Program-made: the position numbers and the translations under genes
The notes under the pieces: model-generated
The model's database searches: none
What the model saw: the letters and a program-made list of their open reading frames with translations, nothing else
Told to the model about the DNA's origin: nothing
Part shown: piece after piece, positions 1 through 7,383 of the stretch
Numbering within the stretch: position 1 is the stretch's first letter
How the letters are laid out: every line of letters begins with the position of its first letter
Origin: Chitinophagales bacterium
GTDB taxonomy: Bacteria > Bacteroidota > Bacteroidia > Chitinophagales > Chitinophagaceae
Reading direction: 5' to 3'
Length of the DNA stretch: 64,000 nt
NCBI GenBank assembly: GCA_017303395.1
Contig: JAFLBN010000005.1
Coordinates: 157,800 to 221,799, forward strand

Positions 1-2
1 AT

Positions 3-374
3 GAAAACGGAAAAACATGTGTAACATTTGTTGACTTAGGAGTTGGAATATTTAAGAGTATACATGTTAGAAACTATTTTAAAGCTATAGGAAAGTCTCT
101 AAAACTAATAAAGAATGTTGACTATGTTGAAGAACTTTTATCCGGCAAGATTGGATCAAGAATCGAGAAAGATAACTCTATAAGAGGCAAAGGAATACCT
201 CAAATAGTCAAATCGTCTAAACTAGACTGTTTTAAAAAATTCTTTATTATCTCAAACGATGTTAAAATAGACCTAAAAAACAACATTTATGAAGGTTTAG
301 AAAATAAATTTCGCGGTACATTTTTTTATTTTGAACTTTGTCAAACTTGTAATAACACCACAAATGGAAATTAG
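3..374 (+). CDS. C-terminal part of a GHKL (HSP90-like) ATP-binding protein, cut by window start
   Basis: An open frame runs from base 3 to a TAG at 372-374; the N-terminus lies outside the window. Visible motifs are DLGVGI near the left edge, which resembles the G1 (DxGxG) nucleotide box of GHKL ATPases, and about 60 residues later RGKGIP, which resembles the G2 box and ATP lid. The end (FRGTFFYFEL) has the hydrophobic strand pattern that closes this fold. The next gene starts inside the 3' end at 364 and encodes a STAS-like protein, a pairing known for ATPase/DUF4325 partners. The region is clearly AT-richer than most of the window, which suggests accessory DNA. The family is inferred from motifs; the function is not known. 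Confidence 0.7.
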   Translation, partial: ENGKTCVTFVDLGVGIFKSIHVRNYFKAIGKSLKLIKNVDYVEELLSGKIGSRIEKDNSIRGKGIPQIVKSSKLDCFKKFFIISNDVKIDLKNNIYEGLENKFRGTFFYFELCQTCNNTTNGN

Positions 375-705
375 AGATAACATTAATATTGCTCAAGACT
401 TCACTAAAAGACCTGGAGCTAGATACGTCTATGAAGGTGATTATTCTGGTGAATTATTCTTGGACACCCTATTGAGACCAAAATTCGAGAGTGCGGTTAA
501 TAACCAATATATTCTATCAATAGAACTTGATGGTGTGACTGGTTATCCATCATCGTTTATTTCAGGCTCTTTCGGTGTTCTTTCTATGGAGAAAACAGCA
601 GCCTTAGTATTAAGACATATTAACTTCATATCAAGTAGTCCTACCAAAATTGAGAAATTTGAAGAGGAGATTAAAAACCCAAAAAGCAGACCCAAGAAAC
701 CATGA
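364..705 (+). CDS. STAS-like (DUF4325-type) protein
   Basis: About 113 residues. The ATG at 364 overlaps the end of the ATPase frame (TAG at 372), so translational coupling is likely; a TTG at 331 in the same frame would add 11 residues but lies deep inside the upstream gene. The N-terminus (INIAQDFTKRPGARY) and the later stretch YPSSFISGSFG match the pattern of STAS-like DUF4325 proteins, where a Ser-containing loop precedes a helix. By analogy with anti-sigma/anti-anti-sigma pairs it may bind or be phosphorylated by the adjacent ATPase; that role is inference. The stop overlaps the next start by four bases (ATGA at 702), so the three genes form one transcription unit. Confidence 0.72.
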   Translation: MEIRDNINIAQDFTKRPGARYVYEGDYSGELFLDTLLRPKFESAVNNQYILSIELDGVTGYPSSFISGSFGVLSMEKTAALVLRHINFISSSPTKIEKFEEEIKNPKSRPKKP

Positions 706-1280
706 ACCCAGCCCGTATTCTTGGCTTAATAGCTATTATTATATTCTCAGCATTGATGGGATTTTCCATAGATAATTTTCCATTTATTGACTGGAAAAAA
801 GAAGTTACGATAGCTGAGGTAGCTAATATCGCATTAACGATTGGTCTTGCAGTATGGATTCCATATGCAATAAATAGTAAATTAGATAAACATAAAGACC
901 AAAAAAATGAAGTAGTTGATGACTGTAAAAACACATTATCATCAATCAGGCAAATAAAGGAAAAACTATCGGCTTGCTATAGCGCTGGTGTTATCTCGCC
1001 ACTGGACAAAGACGCAGTCAACCTACTATTCGAAGATGCTGATAACAAACTCTACAACTTAGATGTATACTTAGAACAATTATTCGGCAGCAACCATGGG
1101 TTATATTATAATGAAATACAGAATTGCTATAATAACTACTGGAATTTTGTTACGGATAGTCCTCTGATGGGCAGCAACTACACTCAAATAGATTTAGATT
1201 TCAACATGAAGCAAATTCAACTGTTCAACAATTTAGAACAGGCTTTTAGAAAGGCAATAATGAGAATCCATGCAAGCTAA
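702..1280 (+). CDS. Small membrane protein of the ATPase/STAS-like cassette
   Basis: A 192-residue protein starting four bases inside the STAS-like gene. Residues 5-22 (ILGLIAIIIFSALMGFSI) and about 41-58 (VANIALTIGLAVWIPYAI) are hydrophobic and probably span the membrane. The remaining ~130 residues are charged and soluble, with a likely helical segment after the second span. I do not recognise a family. Context suggests a membrane anchor, effector or signal source for the two upstream partners. A strong terminator follows nine bases after the stop. Base composition is AT-rich like its two partners, so the three probably moved together. Confidence 0.65.
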   Translation: MNPARILGLIAIIIFSALMGFSIDNFPFIDWKKEVTIAEVANIALTIGLAVWIPYAINSKLDKHKDQKNEVVDDCKNTLSSIRQIKEKLSACYSAGVISPLDKDAVNLLFEDADNKLYNLDVYLEQLFGSNHGLYYNEIQNCYNNYWNFVTDSPLMGSNYTQIDLDFNMKQIQLFNNLEQAFRKAIMRIHAS

Positions 1281-1288
1281 TTCACTCA

Positions 1289-1317
1289 GCCTCCCCCACC
1301 GGGAGGCTTTTTTATTT
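1289..1317 (+). terminator. Rho-independent terminator
   Basis: Stem GCCTCCC / GGGAGGC with loop CCACC, followed by TTTTTTATTT. It ends the three-gene cassette. The same hairpin recurs exactly at 3008-3032. Confidence 0.85.
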
Positions 1318-1393
1318 ACTCCACATCCAGCAATTCACTCATAGATACCTCCAGTGCCTGGGCTATGCTGTATATTGTTCTTAGGCGCGTACC
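1316..1393 (-). pseudogene. C-terminal remnant of an HTH (XRE-type) regulator
   Basis: Read on the minus strand, 25 codons followed by TAA give TRLRTIYSIAQALEVSMSEL and then LDVE. This is the typical last helix of HTH_3/XRE domains (x-L-x-IA-x-AL-x-VS-x-x-EL). An in-frame TGA lies just upstream, and the DNA further upstream codes for the membrane protein in another frame, so only the tail of the domain is left. It overlaps the 3' end of the neighbouring gene. It could be a chance similarity, but the match is dense for so short a stretch. Confidence 0.45.
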
Positions 1394-2328
1394 TCACCCA
1401 CATACTCCATCAACCGCTTAGGTACTACAGGCGTGCTGGCTATCATCATGAAGATGAAAAACAACGCTATAGCAGTGCTTATCGCAAAGCCTTGCGCATT
1501 GGGTTTTGCCCTATCTTCAAAAGGTTGGTAGCGCGGGCACAGTACGGCTATTCTTTCATCAGGCATTTTATACTCGTGGGGTATCAGGCTCAGGAATCTT
1601 CTGCGCAGGCTGTTGTCGGGCGGGTTTTCGTAATACACAGGATTGCCTATATCCTCGTTGGCATTGGCAATACGCCGCTCGCTATTGGCCGCAAATGCGT
1701 TAAACACCTGTTCTTGCACATAGCCGCTATTGGTAGTACCCAGTCGCTCTTTATAATAGAGTCCTAACCATACCTGGTTTGTGTACACACTATCGGGGTG
1801 TGCCACAGGCAGCAGTGCGTGGCATACATATACCAGCGCTTTCGTAGAAGAGCCCCTGCCACCACCTTCAATATAATCGTCGTATCCAATCAATGGCACA
1901 GCCACATCTACCTGCATGGTATCTATAGCATAGTACCTCGACAGGCGTTTATGATTTTTTATTTCATTTGCAGATTTCACATGCACCAATCCATAGCACG
2001 CAGCACCAACATAGTTCAGTGCAAAGTTTACAGGCACTACAATAGAGGGCACTATGAAAATATAATAGTAGTAACGACCGTGTTTAACCGGCTTGCCATA
2101 CTTGCCTGTGAAACGAAATATCTTCATGCGCTTGTTCAGCACTATTACAGATAGCACTATCGCCAACAGGGCAGTTATCTCGATGTCAAACTTCAGGTTA
2201 TTGAGCAATAGTATTCTCTCCTTTATTTCTATATACCATTTGGCACCAACCATCAGCGCCAGTATCGTTGCAAATACAAGCAGGTACGGCAGGAATATGA
2301 TTCTAAGTTTTTCGCGCATGTAGGACAT
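1381..2328 (-). CDS. Multi-pass membrane protein of unknown function
   Basis: About 315 residues when started at the ATG at 2328; a TTG at 2355 would add nine residues and reach into the 62-bp promoter repeat. Hydrophobic segments lie near the N-terminus (IIFLPYLLVFATILALMVGA), around residues 50-65 (ITALLAIVLSVIVL) and 85-105 (IFIVPSIVVPVNFALNYVGA), and at the C-terminus (ISTAIALFFIFMMIAS). Between the third and fourth lies a ~170-residue hydrophilic domain rich in Tyr, Arg and Asn, probably extracytoplasmic. I do not recognise the family with confidence; multi-pass Bacteroidota proteins with such an inserted domain, such as some rhomboid-family proteins, are a possible relation. No catalytic motif is seen. 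It stands alone, divergent from the lipoprotein gene at 2428. Confidence 0.6.
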   Translation of the reverse strand: MSYMREKLRIIFLPYLLVFATILALMVGAKWYIEIKERILLLNNLKFDIEITALLAIVLSVIVLNKRMKIFRFTGKYGKPVKHGRYYYYIFIVPSIVVPVNFALNYVGAACYGLVHVKSANEIKNHKRLSRYYAIDTMQVDVAVPLIGYDDYIEGGGRGSSTKALVYVCHALLPVAHPDSVYTNQVWLGLYYKERLGTTNSGYVQEQVFNAFAANSERRIANANEDIGNPVYYENPPDNSLRRRFLSLIPHEYKMPDERIAVLCPRYQPFEDRAKPNAQGFAISTAIALFFIFMMIASTPVVPKRLMEYVGEVRA

Positions 2329-2355
2329 AGGACGGGTAAATATACCACAGAACAA

Positions 2356-2417
2356 CCTTATTAACCAAAAGCAATCATTTTGGTTTTCTTGTATATGTTG
2401 GTTAATTTGGTATTAAC
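2356..2417 (+). promoter_or_regulatory. 62-bp promoter/operator module, copy 1
   Basis: These 62 bases are identical to 3038-3099, and both copies lie just before a start codon. Inside are the inverted repeats CCAAAA-N7-TTTTGG (2365-2383), TTAACCAA...TTGGTTAA (2361-2405) and GTTAAT-N5-ATTAAC (2401-2417). A plausible promoter is TTTG (2379-2382), 19 bases, then TTAATTTG (2402-2409), one base off TAnnTTTG. The palindromes overlap both elements, which suggests a repressor or activator site. Confidence 0.65.
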
Positions 2418-2427
2418 CTAAATCTAA

Positions 2428-2994
2428 ATGAAAAAACTCCTTGCAATAGCAGCGTCGGTACTCTTGTTGGGTGCTTGCCGCAAAGACCCAGAAGTAACTC
2501 CCCCTGTGGCAAACGGCACAGCAAGTGCCACCATTAACGGCAAAACATGGGTAGGTAACCAATCAGCCTACTCCATAGACTACAAATACAGCAACAGGGT
2601 TTCTTTATCTATTAATATTATAGAAGGCGGCTTAAGTAGGCAACAACTCAATATAGAACGCATTAATTCACAGTTAAAATCGCAACCGATATATGCACGT
2701 TTCGAAAATACATGGGGCACCAACTATAAAGACCGCACTGGCGATAGTTGTTTGGCGATCTTTCATCTGACAGATGATGATATTTTAGAGAACTCTTACA
2801 ATGTATTGGACGGCGATAGCAGAAACATGCTATACGTAGATAGCCATGATGAAACAGCCAAGCGACTGAAAGGCAGATTTTCGTTGGTACTCTACAGAAT
2901 GAATATCAAGTCTCCACAAACACAGGGCTTCGGCGATACTTTAATCATCAAAGACGGTGTTTTCGATTTGCCTTATAAAAATAACAAGCCTTAG
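2428..2994 (+). CDS. Lipoprotein, DUF6252-like
   Basis: A 188-residue exported lipoprotein. The signal ends in a lipobox (LLGAC, Cys17) followed by Arg-Lys-Asp. The mature part has ATINGKTW near residue 37 and, towards the C-terminus, KGRFSLVLYR and a DTL..KDGVFD segment. That layout recalls small Bacteroidota lipoproteins of the DUF6252 type, predicted beta-rich and of unknown function; the assignment is from memory of the pattern. It begins ten bases after the first 62-bp promoter copy and ends at its own terminator (3008), so it is monocistronic but should share control with the gene at 3110. Confidence 0.65.
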   Translation: MKKLLAIAASVLLLGACRKDPEVTPPVANGTASATINGKTWVGNQSAYSIDYKYSNRVSLSINIIEGGLSRQQLNIERINSQLKSQPIYARFENTWGTNYKDRTGDSCLAIFHLTDDDILENSYNVLDGDSRNMLYVDSHDETAKRLKGRFSLVLYRMNIKSPQTQGFGDTLIIKDGVFDLPYKNNKP

Positions 2995-3007
2995 TTTTTT
3001 CAAAAAA

Positions 3008-3032
3008 GCCTCCCCCACCGGGAGGCTTTTTT
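3008..3032 (+). terminator. Rho-independent terminator, duplicate of the one at 1289
   Basis: GCCTCCC-CCACC-GGGAGGC followed by TTTTTT. The hairpin and T-tract match the terminator at 1289 exactly. It sits five bases upstream of the second 62-bp promoter copy. Confidence 0.85.
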
Positions 3033-3037
3033 CATCC

Positions 3038-3099
3038 CCTTATTAACCAAAAGCAATCATTTTGGTTTTCTTGTATATGTTGGTTAATTTGGTATTAAC
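3038..3099 (+). promoter_or_regulatory. 62-bp promoter/operator module, copy 2
   Basis: Exact copy of 2356-2417. It ends ten bases before the ATG at 3110 and carries the same nested inverted repeats and the TTTG-N19-TTAATTTG candidate promoter (3061-3091). Confidence 0.65.
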
Positions 3100-3109
3100 T
3101 ACATCTGCT

Positions 3110-3757
3110 ATGAGAAAACTAATCCTCACTACCCTTGCCCTAGCAGCCCTTAGTACGGGCGCTATGGCGCAGTACAACAGCCGTGTACAATTAGAGCTTG
3201 GCAACTTCGGTAGTCCGCAGGCGCGGGGCGGCTTGCAGCTTTTCAATACGGCATACAATTCCGTTGGTTTTTCATTCAGCCACCGTATATATAAAAACAT
3301 AGGCTTCAAGCTGTCGCACACCCGTTGGGAGACGTTTGGCGAGCTGACAAACGGTGTTGGCTTCCCCGGTCGCCGTGGTGTAGAAAACGATGTAGATATG
3401 GACACCGCACCAATGGGCACAATCGTATCCAGAAATTGGTATCATATGGTAGAGCTATCGCCTACCTACAGCCAGCGCTTTGGCAGGCACGAGGTGTATG
3501 GCGCTATAGGCGCATCTTTTGCGCGCGGCTCGGCAGATGTACTCATTAATCGTCCGTCGGGAGACTGGGATTGTTTTCCCAATACACAAGACTACACCCT
3601 CATGAATCTGGGCGCAGTAGCAGAGGCGGGTTACAACATCCACTATCTGCGTTGCATGAGCACGGGGCTATCTGCCACTGCAAGGTATTACAACAAGCAG
3701 TTCAGCACCTATGCACTGCAACTGAATATCGGTTACAATTTCAACAGCTTTAAATAA
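3110..3757 (+). CDS. Exported outer-membrane beta-barrel-like protein (paralogue 1)
   Basis: 215 residues from the ATG at 3110, chosen because it gives a proper signal peptide ending AMAQ. Paralogue of the next gene: both begin the mature part with YN(S/T)RVQL, contain HS/HRIYKNIG, AVAEAGYN and STGLS, and end in an alternating strand finishing IGYNFNSFK, typical of small barrels with a C-terminal aromatic strand. No enzymatic motif is seen. It lies directly behind the second 62-bp promoter module and is followed seven bases later by its paralogue and then a lipoprotein, so the three form an operon ending at 4987-5017. Confidence 0.68.
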   Translation: MRKLILTTLALAALSTGAMAQYNSRVQLELGNFGSPQARGGLQLFNTAYNSVGFSFSHRIYKNIGFKLSHTRWETFGELTNGVGFPGRRGVENDVDMDTAPMGTIVSRNWYHMVELSPTYSQRFGRHEVYGAIGASFARGSADVLINRPSGDWDCFPNTQDYTLMNLGAVAEAGYNIHYLRCMSTGLSATARYYNKQFSTYALQLNIGYNFNSFK

Positions 3758-3764
3758 CAGTATT

Positions 3765-4415
3765 ATGAAACAACTCCTCACTACCCTTGCACTGGCTGCT
3801 ATATGCACAAGTGCTATGGCGCAGTACAATACACGTGTACAATTGCAGGCAGGCAATTTCGGCGCACCCAATGCACTGTATGATAAATATATTGCTCCAA
3901 TGCCCTTAAACAATCTGGGTGCATCTGTGCAGCATAGTATCTATAAAAACATCGGCATCAAAATAAACTATCAACGCTGGATAGACCTTTCAGGAATTGG
4001 CAGCTATTCATCTACAGAATTGCAAGGCAAACTGGGCTATGCGGTAGATTATGGGCTGATGAACCCTGTATCTTTCCGCATCAACTACAATATGATTGAT
4101 GCAGCACCTACATACACGCTGCACGCAGGCAAGCATCATGACTTCTTTGGCAGCATCGGCCCATCTGTTGCGTGGGGCTTGATAGGTGATTATGAGATTG
4201 ACTACAGCACGTTTACCGGTATAGACGGGTGTGGCTGGATAGAACCAGTAAAAAAGCGCAGCATAGAAATGGGTGCAGTAGCAGAGGCAGGCTACAACTA
4301 TCGCTTGGGGCGCATCAGCACAGGGCTATCGGGTGCATATAGGTTTTATGGCAATGACTTTACCACCATCAATCTGCAGGTAAATATCGGCTACAATTTC
4401 AACAGCTTTAAATAA
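3765..4415 (+). CDS. Exported outer-membrane beta-barrel-like protein (paralogue 2)
   Basis: 216 residues with a signal peptide ending AMAQ after residue 20. It is a tandem duplicate of the gene at 3110: the first 30 residues, the strand around AVAEAGYNYRLGRISTGLS and the last nine residues (IGYNFNSFK) are conserved while the centre has diverged. Second gene of the operon that begins at the 3038-3099 promoter module. Probably a small barrel in the outer membrane; ligand and role unknown. Confidence 0.68.
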   Translation: MKQLLTTLALAAICTSAMAQYNTRVQLQAGNFGAPNALYDKYIAPMPLNNLGASVQHSIYKNIGIKINYQRWIDLSGIGSYSSTELQGKLGYAVDYGLMNPVSFRINYNMIDAAPTYTLHAGKHHDFFGSIGPSVAWGLIGDYEIDYSTFTGIDGCGWIEPVKKRSIEMGAVAEAGYNYRLGRISTGLSGAYRFYGNDFTTINLQVNIGYNFNSFK

Positions 4416-4424
4416 CCATACTTT

Positions 4425-4976
4425 ATGAAACGCATCCTCACAACCCTGCTACTGGCTACCACATTTGTTGCCTGCAAAAAACAAAACAATGAAATTAAGC
4501 CTGTGCCAACAGACATCATAAAATACTTTGCCTACTACCACGACAACAGTAGCTGGCAGTATATAGATACGCTCAACAAAACAGCGAACACTATTACAAT
4601 ACATACCGCGCGCGTAGGCGAAATGGTTGATTCCCGAGAACAGACATTCCGTGCAGAAGGCACAGGGCTTGTAGATGAAAAAGGCTTTGTGTACAACATC
4701 GGCCCAAATACAGTTGACTTACACTCGGCAGATGCAATCACCGAAAGCTACATGCTACTACGATATAACAATGGCATCTTCTATTCTGATGATGGATCTA
4801 CAAAGATTGAGATAATACCCGAGATGCAAGTGTACATGCACAAATACACAAACGTGCTACACTACCACAACCCTTTACGTGCCATCCCCGACATGTGGTT
4901 TGCACCCTACAAGGGGTTGATACAGTATAGGAAAGCAAACAAAACCTATATGGTGAAATCTATAAATGCTATGTAA
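4425..4976 (+). CDS. Lipoprotein of unknown function
   Basis: 183 residues, lipobox TFVAC with Cys17 followed by Lys-Lys-Gln. The mature part is polar with Tyr and His (SWQYIDTLNKTANTI near residue 45, MHKYTNVLHYHNP near 145) and looks like a small beta domain. It starts nine bases after the second barrel-like gene and is the last gene of that operon. I do not recognise the family. An outer-membrane lipoprotein partner of the two barrels is a reasonable guess from context only. Confidence 0.62.
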   Translation: MKRILTTLLLATTFVACKKQNNEIKPVPTDIIKYFAYYHDNSSWQYIDTLNKTANTITIHTARVGEMVDSREQTFRAEGTGLVDEKGFVYNIGPNTVDLHSADAITESYMLLRYNNGIFYSDDGSTKIEIIPEMQVYMHKYTNVLHYHNPLRAIPDMWFAPYKGLIQYRKANKTYMVKSINAM

Positions 4977-4986
4977 ATAAAAAACG

Positions 4987-5017
4987 AAAGCCTCCGCACA
5001 CGGGGGCTTTTATATTT
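4987..5017 (+). terminator. Rho-independent terminator
   Basis: AAAGCCTCCG-CACA-CGGGGGCTTT (one G-T pair) followed by TATATTT. Ends the 3110-4976 operon. Confidence 0.7.
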
Positions 5018-5062
5018 ACACGCCACCGTGTATCTTCGCCGCCATTATCAGCATACTAACAA

Positions 5063-5617
5063 ATGAAACACTACCTATTAACACTGCTGCTGGCAGCAAC
5101 TAGCCTGCATGCCACTGCACAGATAGACGACCCTAAGAAGCCACGCCTGCGCAGGCACCATCCCGGCATAGATTTTATATACATGCCCCAATACTCATTA
5201 GGCAACAATGGTGGCAAAAGAACACTGCAATACAACAGAACTGGCGGCAGCATCAGCTATCGTTTCTGCCTGTTGCCCTTATTGCGTGTAGGCATATTCT
5301 ACGAAAACACTGCCCCCACCAAGATTGATAATACGGTGTACGACATCAACGACATCTACGGCTTCTCGCTCGATTTCCCGATATGGATACAAAACAAAGT
5401 GGCCATAGAACCGGGCATATCCAGCAATATACGTGTACCCACCAGCAACAAGGGGATTAATAACATCGGCTCGCCCATTACCGGCAGCCTGTATATGAAT
5501 ATTATGGTACGGATGACGAAATCTGTAGCACTGAGTGCAGAGGTAGCCTCCAGGAAAATGCCCGTATATGGTTATCGGCAATACCCCATGCGCATAGGCA
5601 TGAAGATACTGTTGTAG
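5063..5617 (+). CDS. Exported barrel-like protein of unknown function
   Basis: 184 residues with a signal peptide ending ATAQ near residue 20 and a basic stretch (KKPRLRRHHPG) just after it. The rest alternates hydrophobic and polar residues in segments of eight to ten, for example SISYRFCLLPLLRVGIFYEN and LSAEVASRKMPVYGY, and ends in IGMKILL, consistent with a small outer-membrane barrel. There is no paralogue nearby. Monocistronic, between terminators at 4987 and 5625. Confidence 0.6.
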   Translation: MKHYLLTLLLAATSLHATAQIDDPKKPRLRRHHPGIDFIYMPQYSLGNNGGKRTLQYNRTGGSISYRFCLLPLLRVGIFYENTAPTKIDNTVYDINDIYGFSLDFPIWIQNKVAIEPGISSNIRVPTSNKGINNIGSPITGSLYMNIMVRMTKSVALSAEVASRKMPVYGYRQYPMRIGMKILL

Positions 5618-5624
5618 AAAAAGA

Positions 5625-5646
5625 AAGCCACCATTTTCGGTGGCTT
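5625..5646 (-). terminator. Convergent terminator, mainly for the minus strand
   Basis: AAGCCACC-ATTTTC-GGTGGCTT lies between convergent genes. The T-rich run (TTTCTTTTT) follows the stem on the minus strand, so it best serves the genes ending at 5661. Confidence 0.7.
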
Positions 5647-5660
5647 CGTCATTATAAAAA

Positions 5661-6065
5661 TTAATTAGATGTAAGATGAACCTTGACATTTGAAGAACGG
5701 GGAAACACCATCTCTGCCCCCATAGTGTACGAGCCCGGGCTACCGGGATGCAGGTTTATAATCATAACACCACCGTCATCATCAAAGTCGTAAGTAGCTT
5801 TAATCTGTCTTGCGTCGTATGTCTTCGATGTACCGTCTATTTCACAGTTAAAGTGAATGGTCCAATAATCATCTTCATCCCTCTCTGTAATAAACAAAAC
5901 CACATCTGATGCTTGCCATGGTTTTATTGTAACATTATTCATTACGGTTTCCGGTACACGATCTCCACAAACGTGACCAATACTTATATTAATAGTCGGT
6001 GGAGTGTCAAATCCTAAACCCACATTGTTTACCACCATTAATCTGCCTCCGAAACTTGGATTCAT
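5661..6065 (-). CDS. Small protein of unknown function (paralogue of 6115-6516)
   Basis: 134 residues with no signal peptide or membrane segment. It shares with the upstream gene a start of the type GG(R/K)L(M/I)VVNN, a central D(D/E)DYWT followed by a beta strand, a KA(T/N)Y segment with an acidic DDDG/EDSG turn, and a C-terminal EMVFP..SNV. The pattern suggests a compact cytoplasmic beta-sandwich. I recognise no family. The two genes lie 49 bases apart and probably form one transcript that ends at the 5625 hairpin. Confidence 0.6.
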   Translation of the reverse strand: MNPSFGGRLMVVNNVGLGFDTPPTINISIGHVCGDRVPETVMNNVTIKPWQASDVVLFITERDEDDYWTIHFNCEIDGTSKTYDARQIKATYDFDDDGGVMIINLHPGSPGSYTMGAEMVFPRSSNVKVHLTSN

Positions 6066-6114
6066 ATTCGCTAATATTTTTAGTTAGAAATTGAAGTGAA
6101 ATTGTGATGAATAT

Positions 6115-6516
6115 TTAGTTGACCGCCTCTATGGTATCGGTAACATTTTCCGAAAGGGGGAATACCATCTCTACATCATACTTGCCTGAACTATCTCCCT
6201 GCCTTATGTTTACACATATTACTGCGCCTGAATCTTCATACGTATAATTGGCTTTTATTTCCCCTTCAAAAGTCCGAAACCTGCCTGTACCCTGTGGTAT
6301 CAGTTTGAATGTCCAATAGTCATCCTCACCCTTCTGAGATGTAAATGTGCCAACTGTAGATGCCTTGTTTATCTCTACTACTTCGTCCAGCACCACCACG
6401 GGAGACCTGCCTGCAAATTGATGGCTCAGTTGTATCAGATAATTTTGACCACTATCAGTCCCAACATTCGTGTTGTTTACGATGAGTATTTTACCTCCGT
6501 AAATGGGTTCGCTCAT
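6115..6516 (-). CDS. Small protein of unknown function (paralogue of 5661-6065)
   Basis: 133 residues, no export signal. Residues 1-15 (EPIYGGKILIVNNTN) align with SFGGRLMVVNN of the neighbour, EDDYWTFKL matches DDYWTIHF, and VEMVFPLSENV matches AEMVFPRSSNV. Between them are short beta-like runs and acidic turns. First gene of the pair. Function unknown; conservation of the DDYWT core between diverged copies suggests a functional surface. Confidence 0.6.
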   Translation of the reverse strand: MSEPIYGGKILIVNNTNVGTDSGQNYLIQLSHQFAGRSPVVVLDEVVEINKASTVGTFTSQKGEDDYWTFKLIPQGTGRFRTFEGEIKANYTYEDSGAVICVNIRQGDSSGKYDVEMVFPLSENVTDTIEAVN

Positions 6517-6678
6517 AATTTATTGATTTATAATGATGAATATATATAAAACGCACAACAAACAAAAACAACATTTACACTATCTCACATTGCAGGTGCA
6601 ATATCTTAAACAAAAGAGTGTTGGCGAATACAGTGCAAGTACACAACGAAACACACAGGATAAAAAACAAAATTATTT

Positions 6679-6710
6679 TTTGCAATAAAGATACTATTTA
6701 CGTATTTTTG
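6679..6710 (+). promoter_or_regulatory. Bacteroidota-type promoter
   Basis: TTTG at 6679-6682, a 20-base spacer and TATTTTTG at 6703-6710 fit the TTTG/TAnnTTTG consensus. The start codon follows 25 bases later at 6736. Confidence 0.6.
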
Positions 6711-6735
6711 CTATCAATAAAAACACACACAAACC

Positions 6736-7098
6736 ATGAATCCTACACACGAAACCATCAGCACGCTGCTGCGCTATCATGTACTGCTCAACCAATACCG
6801 CCGCAGGTTTATCGATTATTTTATGGATGTTCCGCAAGAGCTGGAAGACATCAACCTGGATGATGTAATACTGGACCTCATAGGCTACCCGGCAGATAAT
6901 ACAACACAGTTCTGCAAGCATACCAACGACGATACTACACATATACGTACCGATATAGAAAACCTCTTTTGCCGCGACCAGTGGTACACCCTCGGTTACG
7001 ATGCTACGGAAGAAAACATTCCCCACATCACCCGCCGCCTGCTTAGCGACTACTATACGCTACGGGTGCAGCGCCCCAACCTTTTTGAAGCTGCGTAG
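6736..7098 (+). CDS. Small soluble protein of unknown function
   Basis: 120 residues without signal peptide or membrane span. It is predicted mostly helical (HETISTLLRYHVLLNQYRR..., NIPHITRRLLSDYYTLRVQR) and acidic in the middle (LEDINLDDVILDL). Two Cys (near residues 56 and 76) are not in a metal-binding pattern. A good promoter precedes it and no partner follows, so it is probably monocistronic. I do not recognise it. Confidence 0.55.
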   Translation: MNPTHETISTLLRYHVLLNQYRRRFIDYFMDVPQELEDINLDDVILDLIGYPADNTTQFCKHTNDDTTHIRTDIENLFCRDQWYTLGYDATEENIPHITRRLLSDYYTLRVQRPNLFEAA

Positions 7099-7181
7099 GT
7101 AGTTAATACAAATCAAAAAAAAACATTTAAATAAAATATATAAATAACTGGTTTTTATATACCTATTTTATAGAAAACAAA

Positions 7182-7358
7182 AAAAATGACATTTATTTCT
7201 TGCATTCAGATAATTGCCGCTATACATTTAACAAACGATAAATTAATACATATAAAAAAATGACATTCGTTTGTTAACTATACATTAGCACCGTTTAGAG
7301 ATATATCAACGTAGCTTTGTTGAAAATTCTGGTGTTTTCACTGGCAAAAATGACAATT
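7182..7358 (+). repeat. Three spaced copies of AAAAATGACATT-like motif in an AT-rich leader
   Basis: AAAAATGACATT occurs at 7182-7193 and 7256-7267, and AAAAATGACAATT at 7346-7358. All three lie in the otherwise empty AT-rich stretch 7099-7383 upstream of the two-gene membrane cassette. Possible binding sites; in AT-rich DNA chance repeats are common. Confidence 0.35.
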
Positions 7359-7383
7359 CTAGAATTTATACTTGCAAATTAAT

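Noticed and set aside
1354-2323. Several plus-strand frames opposite the membrane protein gene
   Set aside because: Composition is low-complexity or Tyr/His-rich, there is no start context, and they mirror the stronger minus-strand gene.
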